Part shown: positions 8,856 through 17,835 of the stretch, in pieces
Position numbering within the stretch: the stretch's first letter is position 1
How the letters are laid out: every line of letters starts with the position of its first letter
Assembly (NCBI GenBank): GCA_021801225.1
Contig: JAJYYF010000014.1
Location: 1-42,446, forward strand
Reading direction: 5' to 3'
DNA from: Microcaldota archaeon
Lineage (GTDB): Archaea; Micrarchaeota; Micrarchaeia; Micrarchaeales; CABMGC01
DNA length: 42,446 nt
The notes under the pieces: generated by a model
Database searches by the model: none
What the model was told of the DNA's origin: nothing
What the model saw: only the letters and a program-made list of their open reading frames with translations
Program-made: the position numbers and the translations under genes

Positions 8856-9194
8856 TTACTGCTTGCCTTTTGCTCCTGTCATATTCTCTAACGTTTTTTC
8901 AAACTTTTCAAGATTTTTAATTACTTCTTTTAATTTAGGGTTTATATTATAACCTAAATCATAACCTCTCTCAGTTCTAATATGTGTAGGTTGCAGTACA
9001 TTCAAAGACATAGATAAATTTCTCAATGTGAGTATAAGTGTTTTTCTTGTAAAACTTTTACCCAACATATTATAAAGTTCTCTTGTAGTTCTTGGCGACT
9101 TAACCATCAATAATTTGAGAACTGCATAATTAGGTTTACTGAGTATTCTCCTCATAAGCCATATTTCATCATCATCTTTTTCCTTCCTTACCAT
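8856..9194 (-). CDS. Winged-helix DNA-binding protein
   Basis: 'NYAVLKLLMVKSPRTTRELYNMLGKSFTRKTLILTLRNLS' resembles an archaeal wHTH. Confidence 0.65.
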   Translation of the reverse strand: MVRKEKDDDEIWLMRRILSKPNYAVLKLLMVKSPRTTRELYNMLGKSFTRKTLILTLRNLSMSLNVLQPTHIRTERGYDLGYNINPKLKEVIKNLEKFEKTLENMTGAKGKQ

Positions 9195-9364
9195 TTAATC
9201 ATACCTATTATTGTAAACAAAACTTTATAAATCCTATTATACCTGTTACAATTTTGTTAACTTTAATTAAATTTATTATATTGCTATACATTCAAAAGGT
9301 ATAAAAAGCAATTTGTTGTATTATAGTATATGATATTATACTTTAGTAAATATGTTGTGATGCG

Positions 9365-10153
9365 ATGAATAACTTTTTATCAAAAATTTTATCAAAAAAT
9401 AAAAAAGAAAATTATATACAAACTGAAATATTATTTAATGATTTAAGTTTAAAAAATAATATATTGCTTTTTTGTTATTTACACATGTGTATATTTCTAG
9501 ATTCATCTGTTGTATTCTTATCAAATGATGATAACTCATTAAACAATATTTGTTATTATTTATCTAGAATGTTTCCTCTTAACGCAAATTTATTTGGAGT
9601 AAATACTATTCAATTCTTGAACTCTTCCCATAAAGTATTCGGCATACAAACAAAAAATCTGAATAAAATTAATCTTCCAAAAGAAAATAACAGAATCTTC
9701 ATTTCAAAGTTTAGTACAATAAATGATTATAAAAATTCAGAAACTGTTTTATATTCTGCAAACTCCTCGTATTCTTTTATTAAATTACAACTTAATCCTG
9801 ATTTATTTATTGAGAGTATTTTAGATAAGTCTTCAGTATTAAACTCCATAAATAAATTAAGTTCATTAATTTACATAAAAGATGATACATTTGATATATA
9901 TGAATTTTCCTGGTTAAGTAATGCTGAAATACTTAACGGTCAATCAATAAATGATTTAGATATGTTTAACCTTAAAAAATTATCCGGTTTATCTGATACA
10001 TTCATAACTGAATCAAATATTCTAGAAAAATATACAATAGAAAGAGGCATAAATAAAGATTATTGTACTAAGTACTTTAAAAAATTATTAGATAAATACA
10101 AAACTTCTAAAAATTTCGGTATATTTAACTTTAATTCATTCTCAGATATTTAA
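9365..10153 (+). CDS. Hypothetical protein (N/S/F-rich, no recognised domain)
   Basis: 262-aa ORF with AT-rich promoter and TGTGAT-GCG-ATG start context. Confidence 0.7.
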   Translation: MNNFLSKILSKNKKENYIQTEILFNDLSLKNNILLFCYLHMCIFLDSSVVFLSNDDNSLNNICYYLSRMFPLNANLFGVNTIQFLNSSHKVFGIQTKNLNKINLPKENNRIFISKFSTINDYKNSETVLYSANSSYSFIKLQLNPDLFIESILDKSSVLNSINKLSSLIYIKDDTFDIYEFSWLSNAEILNGQSINDLDMFNLKKLSGLSDTFITESNILEKYTIERGINKDYCTKYFKKLLDKYKTSKNFGIFNFNSFSDI

Positions 10154-10184
10154 TCTTAAATATATGATTTTATAAAATGGTAAT

Positions 10185-10967
10185 CTACACTTCTTCATTT
10201 TTACTTCCAACGCCAATTTTTTTAGTTAATATTTGCGAAGCAATCTCTGCAGGATTCATTACATTTATCTTAGAGTTAAGGCTCATTACATTTTTCTGTT
10301 CCTCTTCACTATGGACAACAGTTGTTACTCTTGCATTTTTTGCAAGATTTCTTACTATTAAAAGTAAATATATCATCTTTGATTTATCACGCATATCTAC
10401 TATTATATCCTTAGCAGTACTCATTTCAAATTTAGACATGTCCATCTCACTTGTTTCATCAGCAATATACGCTCTATATCCTAAATCTCTTAATCTATCT
10501 GCAACTGTCTTGTCTGAAGTTATCATTATAAACTTTTTACCTTCTGACTTAAGCTTTTTAGCTATCTGCATATTTACGGTATCTGTTCCTATCAATAAAA
10601 TATGCTCCTTTAAAAATCTTCTTTCAAAATTTGTTATTCTACCTGATAATTTTTCAACTCTATCTCCCATTAAATCACTTGATAAAACAGTAACGGCACT
10701 TAAGAATACAGCTAATCCTGTAATAATAAGGATCATCACAAATAATCTAGCAATTTCTGTAACTGGAACTATATCTCCATAGCCTACTGTAGAAACTGTT
10801 ATTAGTGTAAAGTACGCAGCATCAAATAAATTATTTATTTTTATATTAAAGTTATTTCCATAATGCCCTAAAATATATGTCCCTACTGTTCCAAAAACGA
10901 ATACTGCAGTTATTGCAATAAAATAAATTAAAGCTTTAGCCGTTAAGCGCATAAAATCAATTATCAT
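10185..10967 (-). CDS. Potassium channel with cytoplasmic RCK/TrkA-N-like domain
   Basis: Selectivity filter 'TLITVSTVGYGDIVPV' flanked by TM helices, then 'EHILLIGTDTVNMQIAKKLKSEG' nucleotide-binding fold. Confidence 0.9.
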   Translation of the reverse strand: MIIDFMRLTAKALIYFIAITAVFVFGTVGTYILGHYGNNFNIKINNLFDAAYFTLITVSTVGYGDIVPVTEIARLFVMILIITGLAVFLSAVTVLSSDLMGDRVEKLSGRITNFERRFLKEHILLIGTDTVNMQIAKKLKSEGKKFIMITSDKTVADRLRDLGYRAYIADETSEMDMSKFEMSTAKDIIVDMRDKSKMIYLLLIVRNLAKNARVTTVVHSEEEQKNVMSLNSKINVMNPAEIASQILTKKIGVGSKNEEV

Positions 10968-11136
10968 AACATTGAAAGCAATTTAAACAATACTTATATT
11001 ATCTTATATCTCTTTTCAAAGAATCTTTTAATTTTTTTATAATTTTTTATAATATTTATTCATTATTTAAAAATTCTATTTTTTTAAAATACGTATTTTA
11101 AGTAAGGTATTTAAATTTTAAAATGAATTACTTACT

Positions 11137-11769
11137 ATGTTCATCGGTCATTTTGCAATAGCATACATTATAACTTATTTATATCCATCAATTCCATTAT
11201 GGGTAGCGCTTCTAGGCGTTAGTTTTCCTGATTTGCTATGGCCTATTCTTGTTTTTCTCGGTGTTGAAAAAGTTAAAGTTAACTCAGATTCCCCTCTTCA
11301 AAAGGATTTAAAATTTATTAATTATCCTTACTCGCACTCTCTTGTTCTTTCTACTATGCTAGCGTTTATTTTTGGAGGTGCATTATCTATTTTATTGAAT
11401 AATAGTCTAATATTATTTGTATTTCCAATACTTTCAGCTTCACACTGGTTTCTTGATGTTATAGTTCATCAAAAGGATCTCCCTTTATTGGGCTTTTCAA
11501 AAAGAGATATAAAGGTAGGGTTGGGGCTATGGAACTACGGAAAGGTGGCTTTTATAACAGAATATATCTTTTATATTATAATTACCTTGATTTTTGCTCC
11601 AACAAATTTATTACCGTTACTCCTTATACTTGGAACAATTTTCCATATTTTAAACATGAACTCATTTTTAGGTATTACAAAAAACAACATATTTGCAAAA
11701 GGAAAGTACACCTATCCTATTATTACTCTGTTGGGATTTACTTTGTTTATAATACTTGCCTCTTTATGA
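11137..11769 (+). CDS. Membrane-bound hydrolase-like protein, DUF457/YbcI-like
   Basis: 'MFIGHFAIAY', 'FPDLLWP', 'YPYSHSL', 'SHWFLDVIVHQKDLPL' conserved His/Asp motifs. Confidence 0.75.
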   Translation: MFIGHFAIAYIITYLYPSIPLWVALLGVSFPDLLWPILVFLGVEKVKVNSDSPLQKDLKFINYPYSHSLVLSTMLAFIFGGALSILLNNSLILFVFPILSASHWFLDVIVHQKDLPLLGFSKRDIKVGLGLWNYGKVAFITEYIFYIIITLIFAPTNLLPLLLILGTIFHILNMNSFLGITKNNIFAKGKYTYPIITLLGFTLFIILASL

Positions 11770-12022
11770 TATCTAAAACATAGTAGCCGGAATTCAGTGA
11801 GATAATAACTCTTATCCTTATTAATGAGAAGTTCTATGCATTATTAATGCAAATGCATTGGCCGAATTATACTGGTTTTATCCATCGCCCATGCAATTTC
11901 TATTTCTTGTATGTTCTTGTTTGTTTTCATTCCATTACATTGTAATTTACTTTTTGACCCTAGACTCGTATTTTTCTTCGAGTGTTTTTTTGAGTATATT
12001 ATATTTTGACATTTTTATGATT

Positions 12023-12430
12023 TTACTTTTTCATCTTATGTTTTTCATCAACCAGTTCTTTAATCTGTTTTTTAAGTGATCGTAAAGTTTTCACATCATC
12101 TTTAGCATTTGTAGTATTAATAAAAATATGTGCATCAAGTCTTTCCATCAGCTCATCTAGCGGAGTTTTCTTTGCTTTCTCAGCTCTCCATCTAGCCGTT
12201 TCCTTCTCTTCGCGTTCCAGGAGTGCCTTGCCTCCAGGCGTATTCAGAAACCACATCTCGTCGTTTTTGCTAACTTTCTTAGGGTCTACAATATATGACC
12301 CTATACTCCAGCCGTATCTGCTGATGTATCGCTTTGCGAATGCATTTGCCTTAGCCTTTGTTGAAAAGTTGTAGACAACTGGCAAGTCATGGGCAGCAAG
12401 ACTTAGTACATATATTCTCTTAGCCATCAT
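12023..12430 (-). CDS. Hypothetical protein, candidate integrated-element cargo
   Basis: 135-aa ORF between the integrase and the DUF457-like gene; composition less AT-rich than neighbours by eye. Confidence 0.6.
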   Translation of the reverse strand: MMAKRIYVLSLAAHDLPVVYNFSTKAKANAFAKRYISRYGWSIGSYIVDPKKVSKNDEMWFLNTPGGKALLEREEKETARWRAEKAKKTPLDELMERLDAHIFINTTNAKDDVKTLRSLKKQIKELVDEKHKMKK

Positions 12431-12653
12431 ATTACCTATTTTATCAAGAGTAAAACCTTTTCCTTAATAAAGTTATTGATTTGGAAGGTACAGACATTCA
12501 TAAAATCTTTTATCTGTAAGTACTTTTCTGTCAAGCATGTTTTCTATTTCTTTCACAGTTTCTATATTTTGAGCATTGATTATTTACCTCGTTCTGATTC
12601 CAATAATCTTATTGTTTCTAAAGAAATTAATATTATATTTTCTATCCCTTTTT

Positions 12654-13751
12654 TTACCTTTTTTTCATCTGCAAGTGTATATATCGTAGTTGAACCTGTA
12701 ACTCCTTCTCATCCAGAGGAGTCTGGCATCTTTGACAGTTCTTGCAGAAATGAAGATTAGTTTCGTTGCATTTTGGACATACTCTAAGTTCTTCAGGCTG
12801 AGTTTTGCTAGCAGGTTTAATACCATATATCTTTTCCAAAAAACTGTCTTCTACATCAGCATTACTGAGGTTAATGTACGTTTTTACCATTTTAGAGTCA
12901 TCTGACCAGCCTGCAAGTCTACGCATATTGCTTTCTCCTAAGCCTCGTTTTGCGTATTCTGTAAATCTCTGATGTCTTAAAAGGTGCCAATGAACACGCT
13001 TTTTGATACCGGCCTTCTTACATATTCTACGTAGTCTAGTCCTCATAACTTCATAGCTCATTGGGAATATGTCTTCTCCTTGTCTAAAATACCAGAGATT
13101 TGCTTCAGGATCTTCTTTGAATGGGTGACTTGCTATAAATTTACGCAGTTTATTAGCGCACCACACAACTGGTACTACTCTCTGGCCTGTTTTTCCTTTC
13201 AAGAATAGCCTAGCTCCATAAGCGTTGAACTCAGCATTTTGGATCTTAAGCTGCAGTATCTCAGATATCCTCGCTCCAGATTCATACACGAGATTCAGGA
13301 ACAGCTTAGTCTGCTCTTCTTCTGTACCATTCAATATAAGTTCAAGTTCCTCCTGGCTTAAGAGGTACTCTGGCATAACTGAGTTCTTAGGGGTTCTACG
13401 CTTTATTTTTATGGTCAAACCAAGTTTATATTTAGTATTAAGCCAACCAGTAAAGTTACTCAGAATGCCAATATATGTGTATTTAGTCCATTCTTTCCAG
13501 TCGGGATTACTGTTGATCCATATAACTATTTCGTCTATACGCTCTTCAGAAAGCTCATTGAAGTCATAGTTGAATTTGCTTAGCACATGCCATAGAAAAT
13601 CAAGCACTCTATTAAGTCTGTGGCACGTTATGTTTTCTGCTTTCTTAGCTTGTATATATTCGAGAACAAGTTTTTTGTTCGTTTTGTTAAAGGCATTATT
13701 ACTACTAAGCCTCTCTAGCTTATTACCGAAGTTTGTCTCCCATTTATCCAT
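12654..13751 (-). CDS. Tyrosine recombinase / integrase with C-terminal zinc ribbon
   Basis: 'YESGARISEILQLKI' (Arg I), 'HWHLLRHQRFTEYAKRG' (HxxR), 'LAGWSDDSKMVKTYINLS' (catalytic Tyr), C-terminal 'CPKCNETNLHFCKNCQRC'. Confidence 0.92.
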   Translation of the reverse strand: MDKWETNFGNKLERLSSNNAFNKTNKKLVLEYIQAKKAENITCHRLNRVLDFLWHVLSKFNYDFNELSEERIDEIVIWINSNPDWKEWTKYTYIGILSNFTGWLNTKYKLGLTIKIKRRTPKNSVMPEYLLSQEELELILNGTEEEQTKLFLNLVYESGARISEILQLKIQNAEFNAYGARLFLKGKTGQRVVPVVWCANKLRKFIASHPFKEDPEANLWYFRQGEDIFPMSYEVMRTRLRRICKKAGIKKRVHWHLLRHQRFTEYAKRGLGESNMRRLAGWSDDSKMVKTYINLSNADVEDSFLEKIYGIKPASKTQPEELRVCPKCNETNLHFCKNCQRCQTPLDEKELQVQLRYIHLQMKKR

Positions 13752-13810
13752 AAATGAATAGACATTCCCTACCTTTTTAAGGACGTCGGGATTCGGACAA
13801 TTAAAGATTC

Positions 13811-13882
13811 GCCTTGGCCGGGATTCGAACCCGGGTCACAAGCGTGACAGGCTCGTATGCTAGACCGCTACACTACCAAGGC
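13811..13882 (-). tRNA. tRNA-Asp (GTC)
   Basis: Reverse complement GCCTTGG...CGAGC-CTGTCAC-GCTTG...CCGGGTTCGAATCCCGG-CCAAGGC; anticodon loop CTGTCAC gives GTC. Confidence 0.93.
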
Positions 13883-14012
13883 ATGTTGCAGATATATTGT
13901 TACGAAAGATATATATATTTTCAAATTAAAGTACTACTGAAATATCATATCTGCTGTTATTTTCTATTTTTTAGTTGATTTGCAGTAAGTAATGATATAA
14001 GGGGTAATTTAA

Positions 14013-14225
14013 ATGAGCACAAAGAATAGTAGAAATAAACCGAGTAAAAAAAGAATGGATACAGGTACTTTTGACATAAACAAAGATGTAGAAGATCAGA
14101 AAAACTCAAAAAGATCTGAATTCATATCTCAACTTAGACCTTCAAACAAAAAAAAGGATTCTAAAGATAGTAATGTAGAAACTTCAAGTTTTGAGTCATT
14201 CACGGATGAAATATTTGAGTTTTAA
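14013..14225 (+). CDS. Small highly charged hypothetical protein
   Basis: 70-aa lysine/serine-rich, probably disordered ORF. Confidence 0.5.
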   Translation: MSTKNSRNKPSKKRMDTGTFDINKDVEDQKNSKRSEFISQLRPSNKKKDSKDSNVETSSFESFTDEIFEF

Positions 14226-14345
14226 TAATATAAAACTACAATAATATAGTAAAACTCTAAAAACCTAATATTATTAAATATTTATGTTATATAATAATTT
14301 GTATTAAGCTTAATTTAGCTTGTTTTAATACTTCAAGGTCTTAAT

Positions 14346-14522
14346 ATGAATTATACACGATTTGAAAAAGCCAGAATTATAGGCGCAAGAGCTTTGCAGT
14401 TAGCATATGGTGCACCTCCTTTAATAGAAGTTCCAAAAGATATAACCGAACCATTGCAGTTAGCAGAAATAGAGTTTGATAAAGGAGTAATACCAATAGT
14501 AGTATTAAAAGAAAAAGATTAA
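14346..14522 (+). CDS. rpoK: DNA-directed RNA polymerase subunit K (omega/Rpb6-like); absent from ORF track
   Basis: Translation MNYTRFEKARIIGARALQLAYGAPPLIEVPKDITEPLQLAEIEFDKGVIPIVVLKEKD has the diagnostic 'TRFEKARIIGARALQL..GAPPLIEVP' motif. Confidence 0.95.
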   Translation: MNYTRFEKARIIGARALQLAYGAPPLIEVPKDITEPLQLAEIEFDKGVIPIVVLKEKD

Positions 14523-14534
14523 ATAGGTATTTCT

Positions 14535-15974
14535 ATGAATTCAGAATATGATATAGTTGTCGCAGGAGCAGGAATAGCAGGTTCATTGGCAGCAGCCGCA
14601 GCATCAAGAAAAGGAGCAAAGGTCTTAATGTTAGACAGAAATGATGAATCAGAGGTCGGTAAAAAAACAAACTGGGGCTGGGTATGCGGAGATGCAGTTG
14701 CAAAAAGCCACTTAGATTTTATATCAGATCACATAGACTTAAAGTTCGGTGATCCAGAGTTAGATTTAAAAGTAGACGGAGTTTATGCATTTAGTCCTGA
14801 TCTTGAACATAAGTTTCTTTTCGATGGAGAGGGCTACAGCTTAGATAGACCAAAGCTAGCTAAAAAACTATACCAATATGCAATTAAACACGGCGCTGAG
14901 TATGTGCCTAAATTCAATGTAGAAGGACCTATCCTAGAGGATAATAAAGTAGTAGGTGTTTACGGAAGAGATGGAAAAAATGAGCAGGTAAAAATAAAAG
15001 CTAAACTAGTTATAGACGCTTTAGGGATAGCTAGCATGATTAGAAGAAAGCTCCCTGTAAATAATTATATAGAAAAAGAGGTAAGCACTGATGATATAGA
15101 GTCAACAGGAAGGTATATCTTCAACTTTGAAGCTACTCACGATGACTTAAGATACTATGATCCTCACAACGCTCTTATACATCTAAATCAAGTTCTAGCC
15201 CCTGGTGGATACGGCTGGGTATTTCCAAAAAGAGGAAATAGAATGAATATAGGTTTAGGAGTAGAGAAGAAAAGTCTTGAGATAAGGAACTCTAAGCTAA
15301 ACAAGAAAGACACTCTTCACATGTTAATAGAAGATTATATAAAATGGGTACCAATAATAAAAAACACATCTTTAGATGAAACTGATTCAAACGGAAAAGG
15401 TTACTGGTCAGTAACTGTAAGAAGACAGTTTGATAGTTTGGTATATCCGGGTTATTTAGGAGCAGGAGATAGTATGGCAATGCCTAATCCAATAAGTGCA
15501 GGAGGAATAGGTCCTGCTATGGTAGCCGGAGTTCTTGCAGGAGAGGTTGCAGGAGAAGCTATAGCAAAGAAGGATACATCTCTTGAGTCTATTTGGGATT
15601 ATAACATTAAATACAATAAAGATTATGGAAATAAAACCGCTGGTCTTGAGGTATTTAGAGTATACCTTCAATCAATGAACAATGATCTTATAAATTATGG
15701 AATGGCCCACTTCTTAACAGAAGAGGAAGCTATAGAGATAAGCTATGGTAGAATACCTAAACTTACTTTAAGAAGTACATTTAACAAATTATTAAGCGGA
15801 ATAGCAAACATAAATGCATTTAGGAACCTTCTTTTCGTTGTTGATAAGATGAAAACGCTTAATGAGATTTATAATCAGTATCCTAACTCTCCAAAGGAGT
15901 TCGATGCATGGAAAGCAAAGGTATCTACAGAGATGTCTGGAGTTAAGGAGAAGTTCAAGCCTAACCCTGTGTGA
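14535..15974 (+). CDS. Geranylgeranyl reductase family FAD-dependent enzyme (archaeal lipid saturation)
   Basis: 'YDIVVAGAGIAGSLAAAAASRKGAKVLMLDR' Rossmann motif, 'GYGWVFPKRGNRMNIGLGV', 'GAGDSMAMPNPISAGGIGPAMVAG'. Confidence 0.92.
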   Translation: MNSEYDIVVAGAGIAGSLAAAAASRKGAKVLMLDRNDESEVGKKTNWGWVCGDAVAKSHLDFISDHIDLKFGDPELDLKVDGVYAFSPDLEHKFLFDGEGYSLDRPKLAKKLYQYAIKHGAEYVPKFNVEGPILEDNKVVGVYGRDGKNEQVKIKAKLVIDALGIASMIRRKLPVNNYIEKEVSTDDIESTGRYIFNFEATHDDLRYYDPHNALIHLNQVLAPGGYGWVFPKRGNRMNIGLGVEKKSLEIRNSKLNKKDTLHMLIEDYIKWVPIIKNTSLDETDSNGKGYWSVTVRRQFDSLVYPGYLGAGDSMAMPNPISAGGIGPAMVAGVLAGEVAGEAIAKKDTSLESIWDYNIKYNKDYGNKTAGLEVFRVYLQSMNNDLINYGMAHFLTEEEAIEISYGRIPKLTLRSTFNKLLSGIANINAFRNLLFVVDKMKTLNEIYNQYPNSPKEFDAWKAKVSTEMSGVKEKFKPNPV

Positions 15975-15976
15975 TT

Positions 15977-16681
15977 TTAATATTTTATTTCCTTACCACT
16001 TAACGTAAAGACCTTTTTATTCTCAAAGGAAAATATGTTATTTCTAAAAATAGGCATAAAATCACCAACCTTTTCTAACTCCAATCCATTAAGCAACGGA
16101 TTAAAATGTGGTACTAAAATCAACTTTTCTTTTTCATTTATTTTTTTATATGCCTTTTTGGCATTTTTTCCAATACTTGTTTTTATCCAAACCGATTCTC
16201 CATTATATACTGCATGTGCATGTGCAACTACTAAATACTTTTTTAACATTGCCTCTTGAGAAGGCAATGCATTTCCATGCATAAAGACAAAATCTCCTAG
16301 AAATAATTCTTTATTTATGGTGACATTTATCTTTATTTGTTTAAAAACCTCCTCTAAATGTCCATCATGATTTCCTTTTGCTATAAAAATCTCAATCTTG
16401 TTTTCTTGAATACTTTCAAAAAATCTTTTCAATAATAAATATTCATTTCTATCCGGGTACATTATACTTTCTTTAACATCTCCCAAAATCATAATTTTTT
16501 TAACTTTTCTTTTAGAAAAAACATCAGTTAAAGTTTTTGATATTTTCTCATTAATATTAACGAATGTAATGCCTTTGTTTTCAAACTTAAGTTCTTTGCC
16601 TAAATGAAGATCTCCTATCACCAAACAAGAAGAATTTTTAATATAACCTACTGGTAGTCCATTTACAAACTCAAAGTTCAT
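15977..16681 (-). CDS. Calcineurin-like metallophosphoesterase
   Basis: 'LVIGDLHLGKE', 'ILGDVKE', 'AKGNHDGHLE', 'FMHGNA', 'VAHAHA' metal-binding motifs. Confidence 0.9.
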   Translation of the reverse strand: MNFEFVNGLPVGYIKNSSCLVIGDLHLGKELKFENKGITFVNINEKISKTLTDVFSKRKVKKIMILGDVKESIMYPDRNEYLLLKRFFESIQENKIEIFIAKGNHDGHLEEVFKQIKINVTINKELFLGDFVFMHGNALPSQEAMLKKYLVVAHAHAVYNGESVWIKTSIGKNAKKAYKKINEKEKLILVPHFNPLLNGLELEKVGDFMPIFRNNIFSFENKKVFTLSGKEIKY

Positions 16682-16726
16682 AAATATATAAAGATTGTTA
16701 TGTATTAAATAAGTATAGGAGTTCTA

Positions 16727-17800
16727 ATGGCTAGCGGATTTAAAATAGGAAAAATTTTTGGAATAGATGTAAGTATACATTGGACACTCGCTCTTTTATT
16801 TTTTATATCCTTAATACCAATATCCTATGGAAATTATCTTTTATTCTTAATAATAATTCTTCTTTTTATCTGTGTATTTTTACATGAACTGGCTCACTCA
16901 TTTACAGCTATAAAAAACAATATCCCTGTAAGGGAAATAACCTTAAACATAATCGGAGGAGCTTCAATAATAGATACAACTAAAGTAAAACCGGATACTG
17001 AGTTTAGAATAGCATTAGTCGGTCCTATTGCAAGTATCTTTATAGGCTGTATTTTTGGAATATTTTCAGTACTTTATACATATGGAGGAACGTTGGCATA
17101 TATTCTTCAAATAATGTTTGAAATTAATATATTATTAGGCGTATTTAACCTAATACCTGCTTTTCCAATGGATGGTGGGAGAGTTTTAAAAAGCTACTTA
17201 CAGAAAAAAAGAACAGAGTTTAATGCAACAATGCTAACTGCAAAAATAAGCAATGTAGTCATAGGTCTATTCCTTCTTTTTTCATTTGTATACACTTTAA
17301 TTATAACTGGTTCAATACTTTACAAAGAGTTTGAGTTCTTTATTTTATTATTTATAGCAGTATTTCTTTACGGTGGCTCTGAAGCTGAAAAAGAAGCTGC
17401 AATAATTAAAAATGAGTGCAAATCACTATCAGCTTTTGATATAATGGGAAACGATTTTTCAATAGTCTCTCCAAAAATGTCATCATCAGATGTATATAAA
17501 CATGCACTTTCAAAGAGACAAGATATTCTTTTAATAAAAGATAAAAACTCATTTAATTACATTGATCCGTTCAAAGCAAGAAATTATGCATCAAAAACTG
17601 CAAAAGATTTATCATCAAAAGCAATAGCAGTTAATTATAAAGAAACGGCATTCAATACTCTTTCAAAGTTGCAATCAAATAATGTAAGTCTGGCAGTGGT
17701 TTTAAAAAATAATAAAATTATAGGAGTTATAACTACTCAACGAATACAAAGTTTTATATACTTACACATGCTTGCTAATAAATCGAAGAAAAGAATTTAA
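16727..17800 (+). CDS. Site-2 protease (M50) with C-terminal CBS-like region
   Basis: 'FLHELAHSFTAI' (HExxH) and 'NLIPAFPMDGGRVL' (third ligand). Confidence 0.93.
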   Translation: MASGFKIGKIFGIDVSIHWTLALLFFISLIPISYGNYLLFLIIILLFICVFLHELAHSFTAIKNNIPVREITLNIIGGASIIDTTKVKPDTEFRIALVGPIASIFIGCIFGIFSVLYTYGGTLAYILQIMFEINILLGVFNLIPAFPMDGGRVLKSYLQKKRTEFNATMLTAKISNVVIGLFLLFSFVYTLIITGSILYKEFEFFILLFIAVFLYGGSEAEKEAAIIKNECKSLSAFDIMGNDFSIVSPKMSSSDVYKHALSKRQDILLIKDKNSFNYIDPFKARNYASKTAKDLSSKAIAVNYKETAFNTLSKLQSNNVSLAVVLKNNKIIGVITTQRIQSFIYLHMLANKSKKRI

Positions 17801-17835
17801 TAATTACAGTTTAATGTATATTTTGACCAGTAGTT

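Noticed and set aside
11529-11783. Overlapping plus ORF of 84 aa
   Set aside because: Alternate frame of the DUF457-like gene with no independent support.
11858-12079. Plus ORF of 73 aa, F/L-rich
   Set aside because: Probably the reverse-strand shadow of AT-rich intergenic DNA plus the end of the 12023..12430 gene; no start context.
13225-13761. Plus ORFs of 114 and 63 aa
   Set aside because: Antisense to the integrase.
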